From contig NZ_RJZE01000004.1 in the NCBI RefSeq assembly GCF_003986935.1, positions 62,001-126,000 of the forward strand: a DNA stretch of 64,000 bases, read 5' to 3'. Position 1 is the first letter of the stretch; every line of letters begins with the position of its first letter. Positions 9,199 to 17,594 of the stretch are shown here, in pieces. The notes under the pieces were generated by a model. That model was given only the letters and a program-made list of their open reading frames with translations, was not told the origin of the DNA and ran no database searches. The position numbers and the translations under genes were made by a program. Source of the stretch: Paraburkholderia kururiensis JCM 10599 = LMG 19447. GTDB lineage: Bacteria > Pseudomonadota > Gammaproteobacteria > Burkholderiales > Burkholderiaceae.

Positions 9199-10656
9199 GT
9201 GAACAGCGCTGCTGCCTCAACCGAAACCCGCGAGTCCAGGGCGCGTAGCGCCAACCCGCTGGGCAACCTCAGCCCCGTGCGCCGCTTCGTGGCGCCCGCG
9301 GTGCCCGGCCCGTTCGCCATCGTCGAGACGGTGCTGTTCATGGCGATCGCGATCGGCCTCGCCTGGGCGTACGACCACGCCGACCCGCTGATGCTGCACG
9401 CCGGCTTCGCGTGGCTGTGGCTCGCGCCGCTCGTCGTCGCGCTGCGCTACGGCACCTTGCTGGGGCTGCTCGCGGGTGGCGTGGTGGTGGCGGCCTGGTA
9501 CGGGCTCTATCCGCGCGGCAGCGCGTGGCCGCTCATGTACTTCACGGGCGGCTTCATCCAGAGCATCGTGGCGGGCCATTTCGGCGACACGTGGGGCAGC
9601 CGCGCGGCCCGTTCGCGCGCACTCAACGACTACCTGAACGACCGGCTCGTCGCGATCACGAACAGCCACTATCTGATGCGCCTCTCGCACGAGCGCCTGG
9701 AAAAGGACCTGCTCTCGAAGCCCACCACGCTGCGCGATTCCATTACCGAACTGCGCCGGCTGTCGGTGGCCCAGTCGGTGGGGCAGTCGAACGGCGGGGG
9801 GCAGCCGGGCGTTGCGCCGGCAGTTCGTGCGGACGCGCTGCCCGGTGCGCAGCCGCTGCTCGAATTCGTCGCACAGGCGTGCCAGATCGAAATCGCCGCG
9901 CTGCATCCCGTGCGCGGCGGCCGTATCGCGGAGCAGGCGGCGGCGCGCATCGGCGAGCCGTTCGATCTGGACATGCACGACGAACTCGTCGCGCACGCGG
10001 TCGAAACGCTGGGCGTGGCGCATCTGAAGAGCGTGCAGAACGGCACGAACGGGGAAGCCACCATCACGAGCACGCGCTACGTGGTCTGCGCGCCCGTGGT
10101 CTCCGCCGACGGCGAACTCATCGCGCTCGTCGTCGTGAAGCGCATGCCGTTCCTCTCGCTCAACTACGACAACCTCCAGCTGCTGCTCGTGCTGCTCGGC
10201 TACTACGCGGACGGCGTGGAGCACACGAGCCTCGTGCAGGGCGTGCTGGACGCCGTGCCGGGCTGCCCCTACGACTTCGCGCTCGACCTCGCGCGGCTTG
10301 CGCGCCTCAAGCGTTCGGCGGGCATCGATTCGTCGCTCGTCGCGCTCACGTTCATGCGCGACGAAGCGGGCGAGTCGCTCTTCGAGCACGTCATGCGCCG
10401 GCGCCGCGCGCTCGACGTGATGTGGCCGGTGCAGAGCAAAGACCGCTCCGTGCTCATCAACCTGATGCCGGCAACGGACACCACGGGTATCGACGGCTAC
10501 CTCGCGCGCATCGAGGCGAGCCTGAAGGCCCAGTTCGATACGGACCTCGAAGGCGCACGCATTGGCGTGCATACGCTGCATCTGGAACACGGCGATCCGG
10601 GGCCGGCGCTCGGGCGTCTTCTGAAACGGGCGGGCGTCGATGCCGAAGCCCGCTGA
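9199..10656 (+). CDS. pelD: PelD: inner-membrane c-di-GMP receptor for Pel synthesis
   Basis: PelD turns Pel polymerisation on when cyclic di-GMP binds. This 485-residue protein has hydrophobic helices between about 38 and 128, a connecting helix, a GAF domain at about 215-340 and a degenerate GGDEF domain at about 345-480. The GGDEF active site is absent, but the inhibitory-site-like RxxD is present as Arg403-Ala-Leu-Asp406, with a second arginine (Arg437) at the spacing expected from the P. aeruginosa binding site. Ligand binding is therefore likely retained. The start is GTG with AGGA ten bases upstream. Its 3' end overlaps pelE by 17 bases. Confidence 0.92.
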   Translation: MNSAAASTETRESRARSANPLGNLSPVRRFVAPAVPGPFAIVETVLFMAIAIGLAWAYDHADPLMLHAGFAWLWLAPLVVALRYGTLLGLLAGGVVVAAWYGLYPRGSAWPLMYFTGGFIQSIVAGHFGDTWGSRAARSRALNDYLNDRLVAITNSHYLMRLSHERLEKDLLSKPTTLRDSITELRRLSVAQSVGQSNGGGQPGVAPAVRADALPGAQPLLEFVAQACQIEIAALHPVRGGRIAEQAAARIGEPFDLDMHDELVAHAVETLGVAHLKSVQNGTNGEATITSTRYVVCAPVVSADGELIALVVVKRMPFLSLNYDNLQLLLVLLGYYADGVEHTSLVQGVLDAVPGCPYDFALDLARLARLKRSAGIDSSLVALTFMRDEAGESLFEHVMRRRRALDVMWPVQSKDRSVLINLMPATDTTGIDGYLARIEASLKAQFDTDLEGARIGVHTLHLEHGDPGPALGRLLKRAGVDAEAR

Positions 10657-11653
10657 TCTCGCCATGACGGTATTCGCCGTCGTCGTTGCGCTCGTCGCGC
10701 AATTCGTGGCGCTGGCCGCGGTGCTGCGTCCGCCTGCGGGCATCGATCCGCTGCTCGCGTTCGTGCCGCTGCAACTCGCCGCGGGCCTGATCCAGGCCTT
10801 CGCGCTGCGCCGCGTATTGCCGGCGCGCTACCGCGAGCCGCGCACGGCGGCCATCGTGCTGCTGTGGGCGCTCTGCACGTTCGTGCCGCTCGCGGGCGGC
10901 CTCGTCGTGCTGGCAAGCGCGATCTGGGCCATCTGGCTGCCGGCTTCGCACAAGAGCGAGCGCCTGGCTGAAGTGCCGCGTCCCGAGTTCGTTTCGTATC
11001 TCGTCTCGCGCGTCACGCACGGCGGCGGCGCGCGCCTGCAGGCGCGCCTCGTCAATACGCGCGTGGCCTCGGACGACCGGCTCTCCGCGCTCGTCGCGAT
11101 CCAGGGCATGCCCACGCGCACCACGGGCACGCTGCTGCGCGAGCTGCTGGCCGATCCGCTCGAAGACGTGCGGCTCATCGCGTACGGCACGCTCGACAAG
11201 GCCGAGAACGAAATCATGCAGCAGATCTTCGAGGCGTCGAACACGCTGCAAACAGCCACGAGCGGCACGGAGCGCCATGCGCTGAACCGTCACCTCGCCG
11301 AGCTCTATTTCGAACTCATCTATCAGAATCTCGTGCAGGGCGCCGTGTATCGCCACACGCTCGAACAGGCGGACCGCCATGCCGAAGCGGCGCTTGCGAG
11401 CGACGGCCGCGATGCCGCGCTGTGGCTGATTCGCGGACGGCTCGCGCTCGCTAACGGCAAGCCCGATGAAGCGGCGGCCTACATCGAACTCGCGCAACAA
11501 CTCGGCTTTCCGCGCGAACGCCTGATTCCGTGGCTGGCCGAGGCCGCCTACCTGCGCGGCGACTACCGGCAGGTGACCGCGCTCGTCGCCTCGCTCGGCC
11601 ATGCCGCGGCGCTGCCGACGTTGAAACCCGTTGCGAGGTACTGGCTGTCATGA
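10640..11653 (+). CDS. pelE: PelE: inner-membrane TPR partner of PelD/PelF/PelG
   Basis: PelE is part of the inner-membrane synthase complex PelDEFG. The 337-residue product starts with two or three hydrophobic helices (about 8-35, 38-60 and 68-95) and continues as a soluble alpha-helical domain with TPR-like repeats (for example HLAELYFELIYQNLVQGA and ALWLIRGRLALANGKPDEA). It overlaps the end of pelD, and its stop shares an ATGA with the pelF start, so the three are probably translationally coupled. Confidence 0.9.
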   Translation: MPKPADLAMTVFAVVVALVAQFVALAAVLRPPAGIDPLLAFVPLQLAAGLIQAFALRRVLPARYREPRTAAIVLLWALCTFVPLAGGLVVLASAIWAIWLPASHKSERLAEVPRPEFVSYLVSRVTHGGGARLQARLVNTRVASDDRLSALVAIQGMPTRTTGTLLRELLADPLEDVRLIAYGTLDKAENEIMQQIFEASNTLQTATSGTERHALNRHLAELYFELIYQNLVQGAVYRHTLEQADRHAEAALASDGRDAALWLIRGRLALANGKPDEAAAYIELAQQLGFPRERLIPWLAEAAYLRGDYRQVTALVASLGHAAALPTLKPVARYWLS

Positions 11654-13257
11654 AAGAGTCGCTCAAACGCCGCGCCGATGCCGTGGACGTCTGCCTGCTG
11701 CTGGAAGGCACGTTTCCGTTCGTGCGCGGCGGCGTGTCGAGCTGGGTCAACGAGATGCTGCGCGCGTACCCGTCCATTCGCTTCGGCATCGTGTTCATCG
11801 GCAGCCGCCCGGAAGACTATGCGGGCGCGGCCTATGCGCTGCCCGACAACGTCGTGCACTTCGAGGCGCATTACCTCTACGAAACGGCGGCAGCCGAGGC
11901 GCTCGCCACGAACGCCGTGCCCGGCGACGCGGCGGCCTTCGCGCGCTCCGCGGAATTGCACGCGGCCCTGCGCCACGGCGACGACGCCGGCTCGCTGCTG
12001 GTCCACATGATGCCGATGCTGGGCGAGCACGGCGCGCTCAACGAAGCGCAGTTCACCTCGAGCCGGCGCGCGTGGGACTACATCGTCGAGCAGTACAACA
12101 CGCACTGCACGGACCCGTCGTTCACCGACTACTTCTGGACCGTGCGCATCATGCACAAGCCGCTGTGGCTCCTCGCGCGCGTGGCGGAAAAGCTGGTGCC
12201 GGCGCGCGTCTATCACACGGTGTCCACGGGCTATGCCGGTTTTCTGGGCGCGCTCATGCACTACCGCACGGGCCGGCCGCTGCTGGTGTCCGAGCACGGC
12301 ATCTATACGAAGGAACGCAAGATCGACCTGCTGCAAAGCGAATGGATTCGCGACAACCGCGGCGCGTTCGAGCGCGACATCTCGCAGATCAGCTACTTCC
12401 GCGAACTCTGGGTTCGCTTTTTCAGCACGCTCGGCAAGCTTGCCTACGACGCCGCCGACGACATCGTCGCGCTCTACGAGACCAACCGCCAGCGCCAGAT
12501 TGCGGACGGTGCGCCCGCCGAGCGCACGCAGAACATTCCGAACGGCGTGGACGTGGAAGGCCTCGCGCCGCTCGTCGCGAAGCGCCAGGGGGGCCCGCAT
12601 CGCGTGGTGGGGCTGATTGGCCGCGTGGTGCCCATCAAGGACATCAAGACTTTCATTCGCGCCATCTTCATCGCGTCGCGCAGCATGCCGGAGATCGAAG
12701 GCTGGATCATCGGGCCCGAGGAAGAGGACAAGGCGTACGCACTCGAATGCCGGGCGCTCGTCGAGAGTCTGGGGCTGGCTTCGACGGTGAAGTTCCTGGG
12801 CTTTCAGCGCATTGACGACGTGTTGCCGAAGGTGGACGTGATTGCGCTCAGCTCGATCAGCGAGGCGCTGCCGCTCGTGGTGCTGGAAGGCTTCGCCGCA
12901 GGCGTGCCGTCGATCACGACGGACGTGGGCTCGTGCCGCCAGCTGATCGAAGGCATGGACGAGGAAGACCGCGCGCTCGGCGTAGCCGGAGCCGTGGTGC
13001 CCATCGCGAACCCCGCCGCATTTGCAACCGCCGTGCTCGATCTCTTCGCCGACGACGCGCGCTGGCAGGCGGCGCAACAAGCGGGGCTCGCGCGCGTGCG
13101 CCGTTATTACACGAAGCCGCAGATGATCGACCGTTACCGGGCGCTTTACGAACGCTTGTCCGCGGCACCGGATCGCGGACGCGCGTCCGGTTCGGCGGCC
13201 CGCGCCGCAGGCTGCCCCGTGCACGGCGGCGCTTCGCACGGGCAGGAGGCACGCTAA
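11650..13257 (+). CDS. pelF: PelF: cytosolic GT4 glycosyltransferase for Pel
   Basis: PelF polymerises the Pel chain from UDP-linked N-acetylhexosamine in the cytoplasm. I place the start at ATG 11650 in the ATGA overlap with pelE, giving 535 residues; an upstream in-frame ATG lies inside pelE. The N-terminal Rossmann half carries the conserved LEGTFPFVRGGVSSWV motif near residue 18. The C-terminal GT-B half carries IGRVVPIKDIKTF and the EX7E motif of family 4 (Glu405 and Glu413 in SEALPLVVLEGF). The end overlaps pelG by one base (TAATG). Confidence 0.93.
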   Translation: MKESLKRRADAVDVCLLLEGTFPFVRGGVSSWVNEMLRAYPSIRFGIVFIGSRPEDYAGAAYALPDNVVHFEAHYLYETAAAEALATNAVPGDAAAFARSAELHAALRHGDDAGSLLVHMMPMLGEHGALNEAQFTSSRRAWDYIVEQYNTHCTDPSFTDYFWTVRIMHKPLWLLARVAEKLVPARVYHTVSTGYAGFLGALMHYRTGRPLLVSEHGIYTKERKIDLLQSEWIRDNRGAFERDISQISYFRELWVRFFSTLGKLAYDAADDIVALYETNRQRQIADGAPAERTQNIPNGVDVEGLAPLVAKRQGGPHRVVGLIGRVVPIKDIKTFIRAIFIASRSMPEIEGWIIGPEEEDKAYALECRALVESLGLASTVKFLGFQRIDDVLPKVDVIALSSISEALPLVVLEGFAAGVPSITTDVGSCRQLIEGMDEEDRALGVAGAVVPIANPAAFATAVLDLFADDARWQAAQQAGLARVRRYYTKPQMIDRYRALYERLSAAPDRGRASGSAARAAGCPVHGGASHGQEAR

Positions 13258-14630
13258 TGGCCGGCATTGGTTTCGAACTGCGCAAGATCATGAAGCGCGA
13301 GACGCTCACGGGCGTCGCGCGTGCGTACGCGTATGCGGGGTTGATCAGCTCGGGCCCGCTGATTCTCTCGATCGTGGGCATTCTCGTGATCGGCGTGATG
13401 AGCCTGGCGTTCGTGATTCCGCAATACGCGATCGTGCAGTTTCAGGTGTCCGTCACCTATCTGATCGCGTTCAGCCTGATTCTCACGGGGCCGCTGCAGC
13501 TTTCGTTCACGCGCTTCATCTCCGACCGCCTCTTCGAGAAGCGCCGCGACCTCGTGCTCTCGAACTACAACGGCGTCGTGCTGGTGGCCACGCTCGCCGC
13601 GGGCGTGATCGGCGTGGCCGTGATGGCGATCGGTTTTCGCGCCGAGCCGCTCGGCTACCGGCTCTTGATGGTGGCGGGCTTCGTGCTGCTCAGCAACATC
13701 TGGATCGCGGTGATCTTTCTGTCGAGCGTGAAGCAGTACCGCGAGATTCTGCTGGCGTTCTTCGTGGGCTATGCGTGCACGGTGGGCTTTGCGCTGATGC
13801 TGAACCGTCACGGCATTGTCGGGCTGCTGGGCGGTTTCGTGGCGGGGCACCTCGTGCTGCTGGGCGGGCTCTCGGGGCTTATCTATCGCAACTTCGTGAG
13901 CCCGCGGTTGATCTCGTTCGAAGTGTTCGAGCGCCGCTACGCGTACCCGCGCCTCGCACTCGTGGGGCTGCTCTTCAACCTTGGCGTGTGGATCGACAAG
14001 CTGATGTTCTGGTACGCGCCGGCTACGGGCTCGGTCGTGATCGGGCCGCTGCATGCGTCGGTGATCTACGACATTCCGGTGTTCATCGCCTACGTGTGCG
14101 TGATGCCGGGCATGGCGGCGTTTCTCGTGCGCATCGAGGCGGATTTCGTCGAATACTACGACGCGTTCTACGACGCCGTGCGCAGCGGCGCCACGCTGCA
14201 CCACATCAGCGAGATGCGCGACATGATGGTGACGAGCGTGCGCGCGGGCCTCTACGAGATCATCAAGGTGCAGGCCGTGGTGCTGCTGCTCATCTTCGCG
14301 TTCGGCGCGGGGCTGCTGGAAGAGCTGCACATTTCGGTGCTCTACATGCCGCTTCTGATCGTGGACGTGGTGGCCGCGAGCCTTCAGGTGCTGTTCCTCG
14401 GGCTCCTGAACGTCTTCTTCTACCTCGACATGCGGCGCACGGTGCTGAGGCTCTGTGCGGCGTTCGTCGTGCTGAACGGTGTGCTTACGGCCATCACGCT
14501 CCGGCTTTCGCCGAACACGTATGGCTACGGCTTCGCCTTCGCGCTGATGATTCTCGTGATTGCGGCGGTGCAATTGCTGGACCGCAAGTTCGCGGCGCTC
14601 GAATATGAAACGTACATGCTGCGGGCGTGA
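13257..14630 (+). CDS. pelG: PelG: multi-pass inner-membrane Pel transporter
   Basis: PelG is the flippase-like membrane subunit thought to move the growing Pel chain across the inner membrane with PelD, PelE and PelF. The 457-residue product matches the family length (456 in P. aeruginosa) and begins with the characteristic MAGIGFELRKI. About twelve hydrophobic helices follow through the whole length. The start at 13257 shares the TAATG junction with pelF and has AGGAGG about 11 bases before it (GCAGGAGGCACGCTAATG). This is the last canonical pel gene. Confidence 0.93.
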   Translation: MAGIGFELRKIMKRETLTGVARAYAYAGLISSGPLILSIVGILVIGVMSLAFVIPQYAIVQFQVSVTYLIAFSLILTGPLQLSFTRFISDRLFEKRRDLVLSNYNGVVLVATLAAGVIGVAVMAIGFRAEPLGYRLLMVAGFVLLSNIWIAVIFLSSVKQYREILLAFFVGYACTVGFALMLNRHGIVGLLGGFVAGHLVLLGGLSGLIYRNFVSPRLISFEVFERRYAYPRLALVGLLFNLGVWIDKLMFWYAPATGSVVIGPLHASVIYDIPVFIAYVCVMPGMAAFLVRIEADFVEYYDAFYDAVRSGATLHHISEMRDMMVTSVRAGLYEIIKVQAVVLLLIFAFGAGLLEELHISVLYMPLLIVDVVAASLQVLFLGLLNVFFYLDMRRTVLRLCAAFVVLNGVLTAITLRLSPNTYGYGFAFALMILVIAAVQLLDRKFAALEYETYMLRA

Positions 14631-14682
14631 AGTGGAGGCTGATGGCGAGCCTCGTGGTGAGCGCGGCGTGGCGGATGCAACG

Positions 14683-15702
14683 ATGCGTTGGCTGATGTGC
14701 GTCCCGAGGCGTGTCCTGATGCGCGTCTTCGGGCGACGCCTCGTTGGTCACGCGATGGCGTGCGGGGCCGGGCTCGTGGCGAGCGCCGCGGTGGCCGTTG
14801 CCCAGCCTGGTCCGGCTGGCGGTGCAGCGGGCGCCACGGCGGCGCAGCCCGAAGCGTCGGTCGGCAGCGCGAGTGCGCCGCTGCCTTCGATCGCGCTCTA
14901 CTACGGCGTGCAACCGCCCGTGGACCAGCTCGCCGCATTCGACACGGTGGTGGTGGAGCCGGACAGCGGCTTCGATCCGGCGGCACAGCGCACGCCGTGC
15001 ACGCAATGGTTCGCGTACGTGAGCGTAGGCGAGGTGACGAAGGAGCGCAGCTACTACACGGCCGTGCCGAAGCACTGGTTGCTGGCGAGCAATACCGTGT
15101 GGGAATCGACGGTGGTGGACCAGAGCGCGCCGGGCTGGCCCGCGTTCTATCTGAAGCACGTGATCGCGCCGCTCTGGGCGCGCGGGTATCGCGGCTTCTT
15201 TCTCGATACGCTGGATTCGTATCAACTTGCCGCGAAGACCGACGCGGCGCGCGCGCGGCAGCAGGCGGGGCTCGTGGCCGTGGTGCGCGCCATCAAGGCC
15301 CGCTATCCCGATGCGCGGCTCGTTTTCAATCGCGGCTTCGAGATCCTGCCGCAGGTGCACGGCCTCGTGTATGCCGTGGCGTTCGAGTCGCTTTTCAGCG
15401 GCTGGGATCAGGCGAAGAAGCGCTATGTCGCGGTGCCGGCCGACGACCGCGCATGGCTGCTCGGGCAGGCCCGCACGATTCGCGAGCGGTACGGCCTGCC
15501 GGTGATATCGATCGATTACTGCGATCCGCAGGACCGTCAATGCGCGCGCGACACAGTGGCGAAGATTCGCGACGCGGGGCTTGTGCCGTATGTGACGGAT
15601 GGCGGGCTTACGACGGTGGGCGTCGGTGTGCCGGGGCACTGCGCTGTAGGCGCTGCGTCGGAGACACCTTCGGCCACGCCCGCGAGCGCGCCATTGCCCT
15701 GA
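14683..15702 (+). CDS. Stand-alone secreted PelA-like endo-galactosaminidase (GH114/GH166 fold)
   Basis: This 339-residue protein is homologous to the hydrolase half of PelA and lies 52 bases after pelG in the same direction, as if an eighth gene of the operon. A signal peptide ends near AVAVA/QP (about 40). The hydrolase domain (about 68-315) is intact where PelA is not: YVSVGEV (112-118), GFFLDTLDS with Asp175 and Asp178, FNRGFE, and AFESLFSGW with Glu235, which I align with the catalytic Glu218 of P. aeruginosa PelA. It has no deacetylase domain. The start is uncertain: ATG 14683 has no clear ribosome site, and ATG 14719 has GAGG upstream and also keeps the signal peptide. Expected role: cutting Pel in the periplasm or outside the cell. 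Confidence 0.85.
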   Translation: MRWLMCVPRRVLMRVFGRRLVGHAMACGAGLVASAAVAVAQPGPAGGAAGATAAQPEASVGSASAPLPSIALYYGVQPPVDQLAAFDTVVVEPDSGFDPAAQRTPCTQWFAYVSVGEVTKERSYYTAVPKHWLLASNTVWESTVVDQSAPGWPAFYLKHVIAPLWARGYRGFFLDTLDSYQLAAKTDAARARQQAGLVAVVRAIKARYPDARLVFNRGFEILPQVHGLVYAVAFESLFSGWDQAKKRYVAVPADDRAWLLGQARTIRERYGLPVISIDYCDPQDRQCARDTVAKIRDAGLVPYVTDGGLTTVGVGVPGHCAVGAASETPSATPASAPLP

Positions 15703-15758
15703 ATCTGCTTTAGCGCAGTGGTGTGCAATTGCCTGGCGAAGGCGACTGCGTGACGGAC

Positions 15759-15809
15759 GTAACTGCGTTGGGTACGTAACCGCGTTAGGCACGTAACCGC
15801 GTTAGGCAC
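15759..15809. repeat. 17-bp tandem repeat in a convergent gap
   Basis: Three head-to-tail copies of GTAACCGCGTTAGGCAC occur: two identical and one with three changes. Degenerate relatives (GCAACT, TTAGGTACGC, CACGCAATT) continue to about 15893, into the end of the exporter gene. The array lies between the 3' ends of the Pel hydrolase gene and the exporter. Confidence 0.85.
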
Positions 15810-15879
15810 GCAACTGCGTAACTGCATTGAGCACGCTTAGGTGCGCAACTTTAGGTACGCGACTTTAAGCACGCAATTT

Positions 15880-16530
15880 TTACGCACGCAATTGCGCGAC
15901 GGCCAGCACCAACACCATGCTGCCGATCGCGCCATCCAGCACGCGCCACGCCGCGGCCCGGCGGAACAGCGGCGCCAGCGCCCGCGCGCCGTACCCCAGT
16001 CCCACGAACCACACCGCGCTCACGGCCATCGCGCCGAGCGCGAAAGCGAGCCGCGCGCCTTCCGGCTCGCGTGCGCCCGCCGTGCCGATCAGCAGGAACG
16101 TGTCGAGATAGACGTGCGGGTTGAGCCACGTGAAGGCCAGCGTCATCAGCACGATGGGCAGCGCGGCCTGCGCCGCGGGGGCCACCGCACTCGTTGCCGC
16201 AGGCGCCGGAGTGCCGCGCGCATCGACGTCGAGCACGGCATGGCCCGGTTGCACCGCGCGGCGCAGCGCGCTCAACCCGAACCACGCGAGATATGCGAGC
16301 CCGACATAGAGCAGCGCGTGCACGAAGGTGGGATAGCGCGCTACCAGCACCGAGGCACCGCCCACGCCCGCGCCGATCAGCACGAAGTCCGACAGCGTGC
16401 AGAGCGCCACGATCTTGCCCACGTGCGAACGCATGATGCCCTGCCGCAGCACGAACGCGTTTTGCGCTCCGATGGTGACGATCAGCGACGCGCACAGCGC
16501 GGCGCCGTGCGAAAAAGCGCTCCAGTTCAT
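15880..16530 (-). CDS. LysE/ArgO-family basic amino acid exporter
   Basis: LysE/ArgO proteins export lysine or arginine when internal levels are high. The 216-residue product has about six hydrophobic segments and the family signature near the start, LCASLIVTIGAQNAFVLRQG (11-30), with the conserved GxQNAF. I start at ATG 16530 (MNWSAFSHG); an in-frame start 51 bases further upstream would add a non-hydrophobic leader that runs into the regulator's promoter. It is transcribed divergently from the LysG/ArgP-like regulator at 16633, the standard arrangement for this exporter. The name lysE or argO cannot be decided from sequence alone. Confidence 0.88.
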   Translation of the reverse strand: MNWSAFSHGAALCASLIVTIGAQNAFVLRQGIMRSHVGKIVALCTLSDFVLIGAGVGGASVLVARYPTFVHALLYVGLAYLAWFGLSALRRAVQPGHAVLDVDARGTPAPAATSAVAPAAQAALPIVLMTLAFTWLNPHVYLDTFLLIGTAGAREPEGARLAFALGAMAVSAVWFVGLGYGARALAPLFRRAAAWRVLDGAIGSMVLVLAVAQLRA

Positions 16531-16608
16531 AGCGGGTCCGGTGAGTAGACGAACAACATGAGATGGCGCTAGTCTGCGCAATCGGCTGTCGTAAGAGAAG
16601 CTAATTTA

Positions 16609-16624
16609 CTTAAACTGGATTAAG
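16609..16624. promoter_or_regulatory. Candidate LysR-type operator in exporter/regulator gap
   Basis: A perfect dyad CTTAA-ACTGGA-TTAAG lies in the AT-rich 102-base divergent gap, eight bases upstream of the regulator start. LysR-type regulators bind interrupted dyads of about this size in such gaps. The assignment is inference from position and symmetry. Confidence 0.35.
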
Positions 16625-16632
16625 GAACGCTA

Positions 16633-17526
16633 ATGCTCGACTACGCCTTGCTCGATGCGCTGGCGGCCGTGGTGCGCCACGGTTCGTTCGACCGTGCCGC
16701 CAGCGCGCTCAACGTCACGCCGTCGGCGGTGTCGCAGCGCGTCAAGCTGCTGGAGGAGCGCATGGGCAGCGTGCTCGTGAAGCGCGGGCAGCCGTGCGTG
16801 GCGACCGCGTCGGGTGCGTTGCTGTGCCGGCATACCGAACGCGTGCGGCTGCTCGAAGCGGAACTCACGGGGCACGTGCCGGCGCTTTCGGCCGCGCTCG
16901 GCGAGGCCTGGCCCACGCTGCGCGTGGCCGTGAACGATGACAGCGTGGGCACGTGGTTCATCGACGCCGTGGCGGCGTTCTGCGTGGAGCGCGAGATGCT
17001 GCTCGACCTTGTGATCGACGATCAGGACCACACGGCGCAGCGCATCCGCGACGGCAGCGTGCAGGGCGCGGTGACCACGCAGGCCGAGCCGGTGCAGGGC
17101 TGCCGCTCCACGCGGCTTGGCCGCATGCGCTACCTCGCCGTGTGTTCGCCGGCCTTCATGGCGCGCTACTTCGCCGAGGGCGTGACGCGCGATTCGCTGC
17201 GCCGCGCGCCGTGCATCGAGTTCAACCCGAAAGACCAGCTGCAAAAGCGCTTCGTGCGGCGCATCACGCGCGCCGAGGTGGACCCGCCGCTGCACTGGAT
17301 TCCGCACGTCGCGGGCTTTCTGCGCAGTTGCCTGAACGGCATGGGATGGGGAATGTGCCCGGAGCGCATGGTGGCGGAGCACCTCGCGCGCGGCGAACTC
17401 GTCGAGATGGCAGCGGGCCGCCATCTCGACGTCGATCTCTACTGGCAGAGCTGGCGGCTTTCCATCGGCTGGCTTGACGACTTCGGCACCATGCTCAAGC
17501 GCCGCGCGTCGCAGTTTCTGGATTGA
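16633..17526 (+). CDS. LysR-type regulator of the ArgP/LysG (IciA) family
   Basis: ArgP/LysG proteins sense lysine or arginine and activate the paired exporter. The 297-residue product has an N-terminal winged helix (about 1-60, with RAASALNVTPSAVSQRVKLLEE) and a periplasmic-binding-type effector domain. The N-terminal motif LDYALLDALAAVVRHGSFDRAA is typical of IciA/ArgP rather than generic LysR proteins. The divergent exporter and the dyad in the gap support a dedicated regulator-exporter pair. The gene ends 68 bases from the convergent MFS gene; a GAGGCC/GGCCTC dyad at 17531-17544 lies in that gap. Confidence 0.9.
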   Translation: MLDYALLDALAAVVRHGSFDRAASALNVTPSAVSQRVKLLEERMGSVLVKRGQPCVATASGALLCRHTERVRLLEAELTGHVPALSAALGEAWPTLRVAVNDDSVGTWFIDAVAAFCVEREMLLDLVIDDQDHTAQRIRDGSVQGAVTTQAEPVQGCRSTRLGRMRYLAVCSPAFMARYFAEGVTRDSLRRAPCIEFNPKDQLQKRFVRRITRAEVDPPLHWIPHVAGFLRSCLNGMGWGMCPERMVAEHLARGELVEMAAGRHLDVDLYWQSWRLSIGWLDDFGTMLKRRASQFLD

Positions 17527-17594
17527 TGAGGAGGCCTGGGCCTCGGGTTTCGCCGGGGCTTCGTGCGTGCCCGCACGGCTCAGCCGGGTTCGGC

